Shown: positions 1 to 8,774, counted from the first letter of the stretch. The stretch is DNA of 48,007 nt from Parcubacteria group bacterium (GCA_003104935.1 PQAE01000012.1:68988-116994), one strand, 5' to 3'. A program made the numbers and translations. Notes: generated from the sequence alone by a model not told the origin.

Positions 1-548
1 AAAATAAAAAAAGGAATAAACCACCAACCCATATTGAGCACACCCACAAAAGGCACGCGGATAATATCCCAGTCCAGTTTATAATAAAACCACCAGGCGC
101 CGAAAACTGCAATCAACGTATACATAAACAGCCGGTGCTTGACCGTCAACCCGCCCCCCTTGCCGCCGCCTTGCCGCCGGACATTAAACCAATCATCGAG
201 TAAACCCACTAGGGCCGAGGCGACAAAAGCTCCGATCGGCAGAAAAGTCTCACTGCGACTGACAAAGTTGAGCGTGCTGAAAATAGACTGGGGCCAGATT
301 TTGGAAAACCACCAGAAAAAAATAGCCAGTGCCGCCACAGTCACCCAGATCAGTACGCCGCCCATGGTCGGTGTGCCGGCCTTGCCCTTGTGCAGTCGGG
401 AAAAAATCGGCGTGTTTCCGTCGCTACGAATGTTTTTGACCAGCTTGTACTTGTATAAAAAATGCGTCCAGGCGGGCGTCAGAATCATAGCCAGAGCAAA
501 ACCGATGGAACTCAGTACCAATACTTTGATAATTGCTAAATCCGACAT
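1..548 (-). CDS. mraY: MraY, phospho-MurNAc-pentapeptide transferase (3' end cut by window)
   Basis: Reverse translation from ATG at 548 gives about 182 residues that run off the window start with no stop. It shows the MraY motif HKGKAGTPTMGG (about residues 52-63) and the Mg-binding LLDDWFN motif near residue 110, between hydrophobic helices. MraY transfers phospho-MurNAc-pentapeptide to undecaprenyl phosphate at the inner membrane, making lipid I for peptidoglycan. The first helix is at residues 5-25. It lies 17 nt downstream of the small membrane gene at 566-913 and probably shares its transcript. No SD is obvious. The family identity is secure; only the 3' half is missing here (a full MraY is about 330-360 aa). 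Confidence 0.95.
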   Translation of the reverse strand, partial: MSDLAIIKVLVLSSIGFALAMILTPAWTHFLYKYKLVKNIRSDGNTPIFSRLHKGKAGTPTMGGVLIWVTVAALAIFFWWFSKIWPQSIFSTLNFVSRSETFLPIGAFVASALVGLLDDWFNVRRQGGGKGGGLTVKHRLFMYTLIAVFGAWWFYYKLDWDIIRVPFVGVLNMGWWFIPFFI

Positions 549-565
549 TATTATAGTTTAGTAAA

Positions 566-913
566 TTATAAAATATTATAAAGATAATACAGCATAAAAA
601 AATTCAGCGTAACAATAGCGGAAAAAAAATAATACGACCATAACCTTTGCCTGGTCCACAGCCAGACAGCGAAAACTAAATTTAATAAGGAAACTAACAG
701 AGCAAGCGCCGGCAACCAAAACAACCATTGCCAAGCCCCCAAAACATCAATACCGACATAAATATTGGTATGTAGCACGCTCAGACTGCTATAATCAATC
801 CTTCTGACCAAAAAAAGCAACCAGCTGGCCAGTATCAGCAGTCCGCCTATCAGGCTTAAAACAAAAACCTGCTTATCCTTATAGATTACTTTAAGGGTTC
901 TTTTGATTTCCAT
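566..913 (-). CDS. small three-helix membrane protein
   Basis: A 115-aa protein with hydrophobic segments at about residues 17-36, 58-82 and 93-113 and short charged ends (MEIKRTLKVIYKDK at the N-terminus). No family is recognised. It sits directly upstream of mraY in the same direction, with a 17-nt gap, so cotranscription is likely. A candidate extended -10 (TGTTAAAAT on the minus strand, 928-936) lies about 14 nt before the ATG; no SD is seen. A role linked to envelope synthesis is only inferred from position. Confidence 0.7.
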   Translation of the reverse strand: MEIKRTLKVIYKDKQVFVLSLIGGLLILASWLLFLVRRIDYSSLSVLHTNIYVGIDVLGAWQWLFWLPALALLVSLLNLVFAVWLWTRQRLWSYYFFSAIVTLNFFMLYYLYNIL

Positions 914-1029
914 GACTTATTGGCCTTATTTTAACATAATTATCAAAAAAAATCCACCCGTGATTTGATTGAAACTGCGCTTTATTATGTAATATTTAAA
1001 CCAAAAAATCAAGGATGATTATTATGTTT

Positions 1030-1058
1030 TTGACAAATATTGCTGTGGGAATTAAGAT
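1030..1058 (+). promoter_or_regulatory. sigma70-type promoter of the 1094 gene
   Basis: TTGACA at 1030-1035, exactly 17 nt, then TAAGAT at 1053-1058. It lies 35 nt upstream of the small ORF at 1094, which also has a strong SD. The -35 is a full consensus match. Confidence 0.65.
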
Positions 1059-1093
1059 AATGAAAACGTTCTTGCCAATAGAGGAGGTTTAGG

Positions 1094-1312
1094 ATGGCTC
1101 TGTCACGGCAACGGGTCTATGAATTTTTCCTAAGGGAAAGCCGTCGGCTAGAGCAGGCCGCCTTACCCTTTACCCCTGCTTACGGTCCGGACTGTTGGGG
1201 AGCTCTGCATTGTCTGGACATCGCCCGCCAAGTTAAGCGTGGTGACTATCAAGAAGCCAAAAAGTATTTGCGCGACAAGAGCCGTGTCCTGCTCTTAGCA
1301 CTTAGCGACTAA
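1094..1312 (+). CDS. orphan 72-aa protein
   Basis: ATG at 1094 is preceded by the strong SD GAGGAGG (1081-1087). The 72-aa product is soluble, basic and rich in Arg/Leu (RQRVYEFFLRESRRLEQ at the start), with two Cys around residues 35-40 (CWGALHC). No domain is recognised. It is monocistronic: its own promoter (1030-1058) and a strong terminator (1322-1350) bracket it. Its base composition is more GC-rich than the neighbouring intergenic DNA. It belongs to a set of similar orphan units in this window (15955, 30002, 30561, 36635, 39692). Function unknown. Confidence 0.7.
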   Translation: MALSRQRVYEFFLRESRRLEQAALPFTPAYGPDCWGALHCLDIARQVKRGDYQEAKKYLRDKSRVLLLALSD

Positions 1313-1321
1313 ACATCAAAA

Positions 1322-1350
1322 AACCCCGCCACGTCAGACGTGGCGGGGTT
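1322..1350. terminator. bidirectional intrinsic terminator
   Basis: Thirteen-bp stem AACCCCGCCACGT / ACGTGGCGGGGTT with loop CAG. An A6 run on the left (1318-1323) gives a U-tract for minus-strand transcripts, so it ends the glycan/NifU operon as well as the 1094 gene. Confidence 0.9.
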
Positions 1351-1368
1351 CAAAATTTTCTAAAAAAC

Positions 1369-1659
1369 CTATACTGCCCGCACTTCTTTAACGCCGGATA
1401 ACTGGGCTTTTATTTCTGCCTCAATCAAATATTTCAATGTGACGTCCGAGATGGGGCAATGAGCACAGGCGCCGGTAAATGAAATCTCTACCAAACCACT
1501 TTTGGCGTCATAACTCACTAATTCTAAACTGCCACCGTCCCTTTCCAGTGCCGGCCGCAGATTATCAATGATCTTATGTAAGGTGGCAACGCCGGAAGAT
1601 TTTTTTGCGCCCGGCGGAGTACTTTTTACTATCTTATTTTTTATATGTAATTTTGACAT
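1369..1659 (-). CDS. NifU-like Fe-S scaffold (NifU C-terminal domain)
   Basis: 96 aa. Residues 24-94 form a NifU C-terminal domain with the signature DGGSLELV, GACAHCPISDVTLKYLIEAEI; the CxxC (CAHC) binds the transient Fe-S cluster. Such proteins assemble or carry Fe-S clusters to apoproteins. The N-terminal 23 residues are basic and probably unstructured. It is the last gene of the minus-strand operon, 5 nt after rmlA, and is followed by the 1322-1350 terminator. Its link to sugar genes looks like operon hitch-hiking rather than a shared pathway. No ATC or NifU N-terminal domain is present. Confidence 0.88.
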   Translation of the reverse strand: MSKLHIKNKIVKSTPPGAKKSSGVATLHKIIDNLRPALERDGGSLELVSYDAKSGLVEISFTGACAHCPISDVTLKYLIEAEIKAQLSGVKEVRAV

Positions 1660-1664
1660 ATTTT

Positions 1665-2396
1665 TTATAAATCTTTTAATTTTTTATTGGCCCAATAAAC
1701 TCCCGTCCTGTATAAACTGTCAAAAGTACCCGCATCAGACCAAAAGCTTTCCAGCTTAGCCCAACTTAATTTTCCGGCCTGCAAGTACAATTTATTGACG
1801 TCCGTAATCTCATATTGTCCTCTAGCCGACGGTTTGATCTGGCGGATATAATCAAAAACCTTATTGTCGTAGATATAAAGCCCGGTGATGGCCAGATTGC
1901 TTTTAGGGTTTTGAGGTTTTTCTTCCAAGGAAATGATTTTTTTCTCCTCCTGACTGTCAAATTCGGCAATACCAAATCGCTGGGGATCCCGCACCTCTTT
2001 CAGAAAAATAATTGCCCCTTCTTTAAAATCCTTCACTTGTTGGGAAATATCGGCATCGGTGCAATTATCCCCCAAAATTACGGCGATATTGTCGTGTTCG
2101 GCAAAATCCTCGGCCAAGCGCAAAGCATCAGCGATGCCGCCATCGCCTGATTCCTGGTAGGCAAACTCCATATGTTTGATGCCAAAATCCTTGCCGTTTT
2201 TTAAAACTTTAAAAAAATCCCCGGCGTGCGGTCCACCTACCACAATCAAAATTTCCTGGATGCCGGCTTTGACCAAAGTCTGGATAGGATAATAAATCAT
2301 CGGCTGGTCATAAACCGGCAATAAATGTTTGTTGGTGGCGTGGGTCAGCGGATAAAGTCTGGTGCCCAATCCTCCGGCTAAAATAATTCCTTTCAT
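1665..2396 (-). CDS. rmlA: glucose-1-phosphate thymidylyltransferase (short RmlA)
   Basis: About 243 aa from ATG at 2396. It starts with the nucleotidyltransferase signature MKGIILAGGLGTRLYPLT, followed by the sugar-nucleotide pyrophosphorylase elements NKHLLPVYDQPMIYYPI, GDNCTD (metal-binding Asp) and EEKPQNPKSN. It makes dTDP-glucose from Glc-1-P and dTTP, the first step to dTDP-rhamnose. The open frame extends upstream, but those extra residues lie inside rmlD; the start at 2396 is 4 nt after the rmlD stop (2401) and matches the family N-terminus. It is shorter than proteobacterial RmlA (about 290 aa), having lost the C-terminal tail. Confidence 0.93.
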   Translation of the reverse strand: MKGIILAGGLGTRLYPLTHATNKHLLPVYDQPMIYYPIQTLVKAGIQEILIVVGGPHAGDFFKVLKNGKDFGIKHMEFAYQESGDGGIADALRLAEDFAEHDNIAVILGDNCTDADISQQVKDFKEGAIIFLKEVRDPQRFGIAEFDSQEEKKIISLEEKPQNPKSNLAITGLYIYDNKVFDYIRQIKPSARGQYEITDVNKLYLQAGKLSWAKLESFWSDAGTFDSLYRTGVYWANKKLKDL

Positions 2397-2400
2397 AAGC

Positions 2401-3234
2401 TTATTGTATCTGGTTTTTATACTTTTGCAAGACATCACGTACTGCTTCCTTGACCGGCCGCATGGTGATGCCATATTTTGGAAGATTAAGAGAAGTCATA
2501 ATATTATTAGATCTTTTCTTTTTGGCTAAGCCCAGTTTCTGCAAATCTTCTTCGGCTATCCATTCATTATGATGTTTTGGGTCAACTAACTCTTCATAAA
2601 GAGCTAATATCTCTCGGTGCTTGATAGAGCCGGGATTGGTCACGTGAAAAATACCAACCGCTTTTTTCTCCAACAAAGCATGAAAAACATTGATCATATC
2701 CTCTACTACAGTCAGGCTGTTTTCCACATCCACAATTTTTTCAAAAGAAGTTAGCTTGTTAATTAAATTTGCCGGATGAGAAAAACAATCCAGCGGCATG
2801 CGGATGCGGGCAATACCGATATTAGGCATAGTCGCCAACACCAAATCTGCGGCATATTTCGAACGCGTATAAACAGCCACCGGATTGGCAAAATCATCCT
2901 CTGTCCACGGCCCGCCGTGCGGCGATGCCCCATAAAAAATACAGCCCGTGCCCATGTGCAGTAAATAAACATTTTTTTGTTGGCAGGCACGGGCAATAAT
3001 TATTGGCAGGATGGCGTTGCCTTCAATGGTTTCCGCTTGATGGGTTTCACACCAATCTACATTGGGCTTGCCCACGATACCGGCGGCGTTAAGCACGACG
3101 TCCGGTTGGTGCTGATCCAATAACTCTAAAACGTCTTCCGTATTTTTGATAAATTTGTCGGAAATTACGGCGTCCGGCCAGCTGTCAGCACAGCGCTGTC
3201 CGAGATATCCCTTACCGATGATGAGTATTTTCAC
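2401..3234 (-). CDS. rmlD: dTDP-4-dehydrorhamnose reductase-like SDR (RmlD)
   Basis: 277 aa from a GTG start at 3234 (GTG AAA ATA, product MKILIIGKGYLGQR). The Rossmann GxGxxG is at residues 7-12 (GKGYLG), there is an N-A-A-G strand (VVLNAAGIVG), and the catalytic YTRSK (YxxxK) is around residue 143. RmlD reduces dTDP-4-keto-rhamnose to dTDP-rhamnose using NADPH. It lies between rmlB and rmlA. The right arm of intergenic inverted repeat A abuts its start codon (minus strand ...ACGGG-GTG) in place of an SD. It could act on a related dTDP-4-keto sugar, because no rmlC is seen in the window. Confidence 0.85.
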   Translation of the reverse strand: MKILIIGKGYLGQRCADSWPDAVISDKFIKNTEDVLELLDQHQPDVVLNAAGIVGKPNVDWCETHQAETIEGNAILPIIIARACQQKNVYLLHMGTGCIFYGASPHGGPWTEDDFANPVAVYTRSKYAADLVLATMPNIGIARIRMPLDCFSHPANLINKLTSFEKIVDVENSLTVVEDMINVFHALLEKKAVGIFHVTNPGSIKHREILALYEELVDPKHHNEWIAEEDLQKLGLAKKKRSNNIMTSLNLPKYGITMRPVKEAVRDVLQKYKNQIQ

Positions 3235-3302
3235 CCCGTTAGAAGTTAATAATCAAATACAATTTGCTAACCCAATAAAAGTTTTTAAAAACTTCTAACG
3301 GG
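3235..3302. repeat. intergenic inverted repeat, copy A
   Basis: CCCGTTAGAAGTT (3235-3247) and AACTTCTAACGGG (3290-3302) are perfect 13-nt inverted arms around a 42-nt AT-rich loop. One arm touches the rmlD GTG start; the other lies 12 nt after the rmlB stop. Relative to copies B-D (AATTTCTAACGGG), both arms have changed together (T to C, A to G), a compensatory change. Confidence 0.85.
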
Positions 3303-3314
3303 CTCCATGTTTTA

Positions 3315-4256
3315 TTAGGACTGATTTTTATACCAAGCTATAGTTTTTTCCAAACCATCGGCAAAGCTCGTGGCCGGTTGCCAACCCAATTCCTTTTTTA
3401 TTTTGGAAGAATCAATGGCGTATCGAAAGTCATGCCCGGGCCGATCAGTCACCAACTCAATACTATCCTGACTTTTGCCTAATTTACTCACCAGCAATTT
3501 AGCTAATTCCAAATTACTGATCTCAGTGCCTCCACCCAGGCAATAAGTCTCGCCTATGCGTCCGCGGTGAATGATTAGGTCAATAGCCCGACAATGATCT
3601 TCCACATAAAGCCAGTCACGCACATTGGAACCATCACCATAGACGGGGATCTTTTTCCCTTGCAGTAAGTTTTTGACGGCTTGGGGAATAAATTTTTCCG
3701 GATGCTGATAAGGTCCATAATTATTGGAGCAATTACTGATTGTCACCGGTAAACCATAAGTATGAAAATAAGCGCGTACTAAATGATCACTAGCTGCCTT
3801 GGAAGCGGCATAGGGGCTACGTGGTCGGTAAGGACTATTCTCGTCAAAGACTCCTTGCGGTCCCAAGGCGCCAAAAACTTCATCAGTAGAAATATGATGA
3901 AAACGAGTTTTGTTTTCTAAGGCTATTTTTAACAAATTGGCAGTGCCCAAAATATTAGTAGTCAGAAAAATCTCCGGCCCGGTAATGGATCGATCAACAT
4001 GAGATTCGGCGGCAAAATGCACTACTAAATCAAAATGATTTTTTTTGAATAAATCACTCACCAGTTTATAATCACCGATATCGCCACGGACAAAAGCATA
4101 GCGCGGATCTTTTTCTATAGATTTTAAATTTGCCAGATTACCGGCATAAGTCAAAAGATCCAAATTAACAATTTGATAATCAGGATATTTTTCCAAAATA
4201 TAGTGAATAAAATTGGAGCCGATAAAGCCGGCCCCGCCCGTGATTAGTAGATTCAT
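3315..4256 (-). CDS. rmlB: dTDP-glucose 4,6-dehydratase
   Basis: 313 aa. Extended SDR: MNLLITGGAGFIGSNF (GxxGxxG NAD motif), THE-class motif HFAAESHVDRS, ISTDEVFG (catalytic Thr-Asp-Glu), YAASKAASD (YxxxK) and NNYGPYQHPEKFIP. All are diagnostic of RmlB. It converts dTDP-glucose to dTDP-4-keto-6-deoxyglucose. ATG at 4256 overlaps the HIT stop by one base (TAATG), implying translational coupling. Inverted repeat A separates it from rmlD. Length is typical. Confidence 0.96.
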   Translation of the reverse strand: MNLLITGGAGFIGSNFIHYILEKYPDYQIVNLDLLTYAGNLANLKSIEKDPRYAFVRGDIGDYKLVSDLFKKNHFDLVVHFAAESHVDRSITGPEIFLTTNILGTANLLKIALENKTRFHHISTDEVFGALGPQGVFDENSPYRPRSPYAASKAASDHLVRAYFHTYGLPVTISNCSNNYGPYQHPEKFIPQAVKNLLQGKKIPVYGDGSNVRDWLYVEDHCRAIDLIIHRGRIGETYCLGGGTEISNLELAKLLVSKLGKSQDSIELVTDRPGHDFRYAIDSSKIKKELGWQPATSFADGLEKTIAWYKNQS

Positions 4257-4663
4257 TACTTAATTTTATTTTTTAATAAAACCAATGTTTCGTCCAAGCG
4301 GTCCTTTTCTGATTCATTAGCCCGCCACATGGTCAGCCCGTCACCCTCATAACGCGGGATAATATGCCAATGCACGTGCTTAACCAGCTGACCGGCCAAC
4401 GGACCATTATTGAGACCTAGATTATACTGCGAACCTCCCAGAGCGCTGACGATTTGCGGCGCCCAAATATGCACTTGCCGGACAAAATCAGCCGCCTCCG
4501 CGTCGTTTAAAACTGTAAAATCATCACTGTGTTCTTTCGGAATAACCAAACTGTGCCCGCGTGTATTAGGCCCTAAATCCAAAAGCAAAAGGTACTTTTC
4601 GTTTTCAGCTATAATTCTGCCCGGAATCTCTTTACTAATTATTTTGCAGAAAATGCAATCCAT
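4256..4663 (-). CDS. HIT-family hydrolase
   Basis: 135 aa. The N-terminus MDCIFCKIISKEIPGRIIAE (two Cys, CxxC zinc-like) and the C-terminal histidine triad VKHVHWHIIPRYEGD (about residues 93-107) define a HIT nucleotide hydrolase/transferase of the Hint/Ap4A class. These remove AMP or NMP from nucleotide conjugates in the cytoplasm. It is sandwiched between a membrane transferase (1-nt gap upstream) and rmlB (1-nt overlap downstream) in the glycan operon. A role in recycling sugar-nucleotide by-products is possible but unproven. Confidence 0.93.
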   Translation of the reverse strand: MDCIFCKIISKEIPGRIIAENEKYLLLLDLGPNTRGHSLVIPKEHSDDFTVLNDAEAADFVRQVHIWAPQIVSALGGSQYNLGLNNGPLAGQLVKHVHWHIIPRYEGDGLTMWRANESEKDRLDETLVLLKNKIK

Positions 4664-4664
4664 A

Positions 4665-6323
4665 TTATTTGTTGATTACTTTATATAATTTAAATTTATT
4701 GTAAATGGCGACAGGTTCAATAAAGTCTAAGCCCTGCTTTCCGGCCTCTATTCGGTCACTCTGCAGATCGACATCATCCTTATCAGTATAATAATATACT
4801 GGGGTATCTTTGAGAAGCGGCGCCAGGCGCGGCCAGAGCGGCAAGCCCTCCTGTCCGACTATCACCTTATAATAAGGAAAAAATATTTTATCTTCTCGGG
4901 CAGTGATGATAATGGAGCCGGCCGGAGCTATCTTCTGAACATCAGCAAACTGTTGATAGTAGCCCAACACTGTGCTTTGAGTGGCTAGTAGCCCGTCATT
5001 TTTAGCATAAAATGCCAAATGTAAACCGCTGGCCATGATGATGACCACCAGACTATAAAACGACCACTGGCCCGCCCGGCTGGTTTGCCAAAATATTTTT
5101 TTTAACGCGTAAGCAGACAGAGGTAATAATAAAATATAGAGCGGCATAAAATACCGGACGTAAGAAATGCTGATGGTATTGAGATTTCTGACCATGGAGT
5201 CGGTCAACTGCCAAGATCCGTAGTACAGTAAAATAATGATAAACACTATGGGCGTCAGCAATAAATATTTGTGCCAAGGCAAACTATATTTTTTTTTGAT
5301 GAAAATCTGACGGATAATAAAATATAATCCCATCAATCCAAAGACAAATTGCGGCCAGATCAGTTCAAAAATATATTTATAAATGTTCGATAATATTAAA
5401 AGCGGATTAAATCCAAAAGGTATAAATAATAACTTTATAGCCGACCACAAACCTTTTCCCTTAGATAAAATCTCCCGGCTCCCCTCCCCGGCCTGCTGTA
5501 AATTAACGTAGCCTAGCGGCCAATAACTGCCGTAAGTAATTTTATTAAGCCATAACCAAGCTACACTAACTACAAAAAAAATGAGCACACCGCTGAAAAT
5601 TTTAAACTTATTTAATTCCCGACGTTTAAAATATAAAACAAACAACAGAATTACCGCCAGCCAGACTATTTCTGTCGGGCGACAGACCACAGCCAGAGAT
5701 AATAATAATACACCCACAGACCAAAGTAATTTTGATTTTTTGGAAATAATAAAACTTTTAGCCAAGGCTAGCCAGCCGGCACTGACCAGGAAAATAAATA
5801 AAACAGTCGGCAAAAAGGAAAAATTGGCAAAATATACCCAAGGGGCGGAAGCGCTCAGCAATAAGGCCGTTACCCGGGCTAAAACCTTGTCCTGAAAAAT
5901 ATGTTCAATAAGTTTATATACTACCCAGACGGTAGCCACGGCCAGCGCCGGCGTCAAAAATAATGTTAAATACCGGCCGATTAGCTTCAAGAAAACTCCC
6001 CAAATGACGATATTTGGCAAAAAAGACATGGGCACCAGAGCCCCGGAGGGCAAAACATTCATACTACGGGTGCGTAATAAATTTTGGCTCAAATTATTTA
6101 GAGCTTCCGGCCAGGCCAACGCATTCTGATTGGCGAACAACTGGGCAAAAAAGTAGTTTGCATTTTCGTCCGGCCAGTTAAAAATCAATGGCAGGTTCTG
6201 CGATAAAGCCGGCCACCACAGCGACCAAACCAAAAAACTGTAGATTAACAAAAATGAAATTATTCCCAAAGATAAAAGCCAATATTTTTTATTATTTAGT
6301 CTGGCCATGCTCATTGATGACAT
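4665..6323 (-). CDS. GT-C membrane glycosyltransferase (PMT/ArnT-like)
   Basis: Up to 552 aa with about 11-13 hydrophobic helices, first at residues 14-37. After the first helix an extracytoplasmic loop carries WPDENANYFFAQLF: the acidic DE pair is where GT-C enzymes hold the catalytic Asp. The C-terminal approximately 90 residues are soluble. Such enzymes transfer sugars from polyprenyl-phosphate donors on the outer face of the membrane. Start is uncertain: ATGs at 6323, 6314 and 6308 lie inside the end of the upstream GT4 gene (stop at 6292) and none has a clear SD. It follows the GT4 gene and precedes HIT by 1 nt. Confidence 0.75.
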   Translation of the reverse strand: MSSMSMARLNNKKYWLLSLGIISFLLIYSFLVWSLWWPALSQNLPLIFNWPDENANYFFAQLFANQNALAWPEALNNLSQNLLRTRSMNVLPSGALVPMSFLPNIVIWGVFLKLIGRYLTLFLTPALAVATVWVVYKLIEHIFQDKVLARVTALLLSASAPWVYFANFSFLPTVLFIFLVSAGWLALAKSFIISKKSKLLWSVGVLLLSLAVVCRPTEIVWLAVILLFVLYFKRRELNKFKIFSGVLIFFVVSVAWLWLNKITYGSYWPLGYVNLQQAGEGSREILSKGKGLWSAIKLLFIPFGFNPLLILSNIYKYIFELIWPQFVFGLMGLYFIIRQIFIKKKYSLPWHKYLLLTPIVFIIILLYYGSWQLTDSMVRNLNTISISYVRYFMPLYILLLPLSAYALKKIFWQTSRAGQWSFYSLVVIIMASGLHLAFYAKNDGLLATQSTVLGYYQQFADVQKIAPAGSIIITAREDKIFFPYYKVIVGQEGLPLWPRLAPLLKDTPVYYYTDKDDVDLQSDRIEAGKQGLDFIEPVAIYNKFKLYKVINK

Positions 6324-7527
6324 CTAATAATTTTTTACTATAATTTTCCACTAGATAATCAGCGACACTCTGTCGGCAATTGTCCGACAGCTCAGCTAAT
6401 TTTTCTCTGCGGTTATACAAATTAATGATTTTACTTTTCAATGCCGTAAAATCTCCGGCCGGAAAAATCCAACCGTTATAGTCCTCCTGAATCAGCTCGG
6501 CGGCACCTCCAATATCAGCCACCAGCACGGGCAAACCCATGCTCAGCGCCTCATAAATAACAGTGGGAGAGTTTTCGTAACATAATGAAGGTACAATCAG
6601 GACATCGACTTGGCCAATCAGGGGCTGAAGGTCGCTATGTTGTAGCCAACCGTGAAAAATAATGCGCTGGTCGCCGCCGGCTATCTTTTTGGCCAGATTC
6701 ATGTCTTGACCTAGACCGACGACGTGCAGACGAAGATCCGACTGGCTTAATTCGTGAAAAACTCGGATCAGATCGGGAGCGCCTTTAGCCCGACTGACCT
6801 GGCCCAAATATAATAAATCCAAAGTGCTTTTTTCCACCCGCTTAACCTGAACCAAAGATTTGATCGGATTGGGCAAAACAATTTTTTTGGAATAAGGGAA
6901 AAAACCTTCTTTAGTGTAAGCGCTAAGTAAATATTTGGAAGGTGAAATCACTGCGTCCGGCGAACCCCAGATGCTTTTCATCGCCCGGACATAGCCCACT
7001 ACTGTGAAAAATCCATGTTCCCAGCTCTTTTCCTTATTTTTTATGATCAAACCCGAGGGAGTGATCAGCTGTAAATCATGCAAGACATGGATATGCCTGA
7101 TCTTCAATTTTCGCAACAGGCGCGGCAATAAAAAACCTAGACCCATCAGATTATGGGTAATCACGACATCAGGCCTCTCGGACAATAAAATTTTCTTAAT
7201 GGTTCGGTAGGAAAAAATATTAAAAGTGTCAACCAAGTGCCAAAGTAAACGCAACCATCCCGGATATTTAAAATCATCCAGATAATAATAAACATTCAAT
7301 GGACGGAAACGGTAAACTATAACCTCATCCACTTCATCGGTAGTAACATCTAAAATATCCGGCAACATCAAACTCATGGTCCAGGGCCGGAGATATTTAG
7401 GCCGAGTGCTGATGACAAAGACGTGTTGCCAACTCTGTTTCAAAGCACCGGCCTGCACAGCCGCTACGATCTCTGCACCGCCGCGCACAAAGGGCGGATA
7501 TAAATTGGAAATTATGCCTATTTTCAT
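6292..7527 (-). CDS. GT4 family glycosyltransferase
   Basis: 411 aa. A GT-B fold is indicated by MKIGIISNLYPPFVRGGAE at the start (donor-independent Gly loop), a central DLLYLGQVSRAKGAPDLI strand pair, and the C-terminal retaining-GT signature PSLCYENSPTVIYEALSMGLPVL (split here: ENSPTVIYEA binds the nucleotide sugar). Cytoplasmic or membrane-associated; substrate unknown. The ATG abuts inverted repeat B (minus strand ...TTACGGG-ATG). It overlaps the downstream GT-C gene by 17-32 nt depending on that gene's start. Confidence 0.9.
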   Translation of the reverse strand: MKIGIISNLYPPFVRGGAEIVAAVQAGALKQSWQHVFVISTRPKYLRPWTMSLMLPDILDVTTDEVDEVIVYRFRPLNVYYYLDDFKYPGWLRLLWHLVDTFNIFSYRTIKKILLSERPDVVITHNLMGLGFLLPRLLRKLKIRHIHVLHDLQLITPSGLIIKNKEKSWEHGFFTVVGYVRAMKSIWGSPDAVISPSKYLLSAYTKEGFFPYSKKIVLPNPIKSLVQVKRVEKSTLDLLYLGQVSRAKGAPDLIRVFHELSQSDLRLHVVGLGQDMNLAKKIAGGDQRIIFHGWLQHSDLQPLIGQVDVLIVPSLCYENSPTVIYEALSMGLPVLVADIGGAAELIQEDYNGWIFPAGDFTALKSKIINLYNRREKLAELSDNCRQSVADYLVENYSKKLLDVINEHGQTK

Positions 7528-7629
7528 CCCGTAAGAAATTTAAATAATCGTGCTTTTAGTAGTTATCGAGCTATGAAACATATAGTCTTATTTTTTTAAA
7601 AATTATTAATTCCGTGAATTTCTAACGGG
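7528..7629. repeat. intergenic inverted repeat, copy B
   Basis: CCCGTAAGAAATT (7528-7540) and AATTTCTAACGGG (7617-7629), 12 of 13 complementary, 76-nt loop. One arm is adjacent to the ATG of the GT4 gene at 7527; the other begins a few nt after the stop of the upstream GT4 gene (7635). Confidence 0.8.
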
Positions 7630-7634
7630 ATTCA

Positions 7635-8774
7635 TTATTTGATGGATCTTAATACATTGTCCAGTTTATAGCCAATACTGTCCCAAGTATATTTTTCCAA
7701 AACCTTGGCGCGGCCGGCTTGGCCCAAATTAAACGCCAGGCGAGGGTTATCCAGTAGGGAACGAATCATCTTCACCAGATTATCCACACTGCCCGGTTTG
7801 ACTAACAGGCCGGTTTTCTGTTTTTCCACCACCGTGCGCACGCCGGCTAGGTCGGAAGTGATCACTGGCAGGCCGCTGGCCATCGCCTCCAGAGCTACCA
7901 TACCGAAGGCCTCGGATTTATCTACTGACGGCAATACGAGCATATCGGCGGTATTATAAAATTTGGGTAGTATATTGTCCGGCACAAATCCGGCGAAAAT
8001 TATTTTTTTGGCCAGACCCAGATTTTCCGCCAGACTCTGATAGCTATCCCGCAGATTGCCGTCACCCACTACCAACACCCGCCACTCGTCCGTATCTTTC
8101 ATCTGACTGGCCGCCTGTATCAAAATATTAAGACCTTTGAAATAATGGGCTTTGTCCAGTACGCCCACAAATAAAATTATCTTTTTATCGTGCAGTTCAT
8201 ACTGATCCAACAGTGTTTTATCCTTGATGCGCGGCTTATACAAAAGATGATTGACGCCGCAGGGCACTTCTACAAATTTTTCCGGCTCGGCCTGAAGTCG
8301 GTCTCTCAAGTTTGACTGCCGAGCATAATCCCAGGAAGTAATAATAATCTTGTCCGCTTTGTCCAAAATGCGCGGCATAACATGATTAGTGTGCCAGCGG
8401 AAAAATCTGGACAAGATGCCAGTGCCGACTACATCCATATGATAAGTAACGGCTAACTTCAAATCCCTGAACTTATTTAAAAAATAAATAATTTCCGCGC
8501 CTCCAAAAAAAGGGTAATGGAGGTGAATCAGATCGTACTGCGGAAGCTTCCAAAAAAGTTGCGGCAGGATACCGGCATTGCCGTATTTAAACCAGGGGTA
8601 CAACCGTTGCACTTTAAAAGGATATTCATCGGTGATAAATCCGGTTCGGTAGCGCGGTGTAAATACGCCCACCTCATGCCCCAGAGTTGATAAAAGCCAA
8701 GAATTATAATAGGCCACGTTGCCGATGCCGTTTTTAGCCGGTGGAAAGATAGGAGTGACTTCTGCGATTTTCAT
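7635..8774 (-). CDS. GT4 family glycosyltransferase
   Basis: 379 aa, GT-B fold. N-terminal domain MKIAEVTPIFPPAKNGIGNV; DLIHLHYPFFGGAE (acceptor-side loop); CGVNHLLY linker; C-terminal donor domain IILFVGVLDKAHYFKGL and the E-x7-E region LPSVDKSEAFGMVALEAMA. It is a typical retaining hexosyltransferase such as those adding mannose or glucose to lipid-linked glycans; substrate unknown. Inverted repeats C (at its start) and B (after its stop) flank it on both sides, so it forms a single-gene block inside the operon. Confidence 0.92.
   Translation of the reverse strand: MKIAEVTPIFPPAKNGIGNVAYYNSWLLSTLGHEVGVFTPRYRTGFITDEYPFKVQRLYPWFKYGNAGILPQLFWKLPQYDLIHLHYPFFGGAEIIYFLNKFRDLKLAVTYHMDVVGTGILSRFFRWHTNHVMPRILDKADKIIITSWDYARQSNLRDRLQAEPEKFVEVPCGVNHLLYKPRIKDKTLLDQYELHDKKIILFVGVLDKAHYFKGLNILIQAASQMKDTDEWRVLVVGDGNLRDSYQSLAENLGLAKKIIFAGFVPDNILPKFYNTADMLVLPSVDKSEAFGMVALEAMASGLPVITSDLAGVRTVVEKQKTGLLVKPGSVDNLVKMIRSLLDNPRLAFNLGQAGRAKVLEKYTWDSIGYKLDNVLRSIK

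Noticed and set aside
139-561. 140-aa + strand ORF
   Set aside because: It is the shadow of mraY, whose minus-strand frame shows unmistakable motifs but has no stop because it leaves the window.
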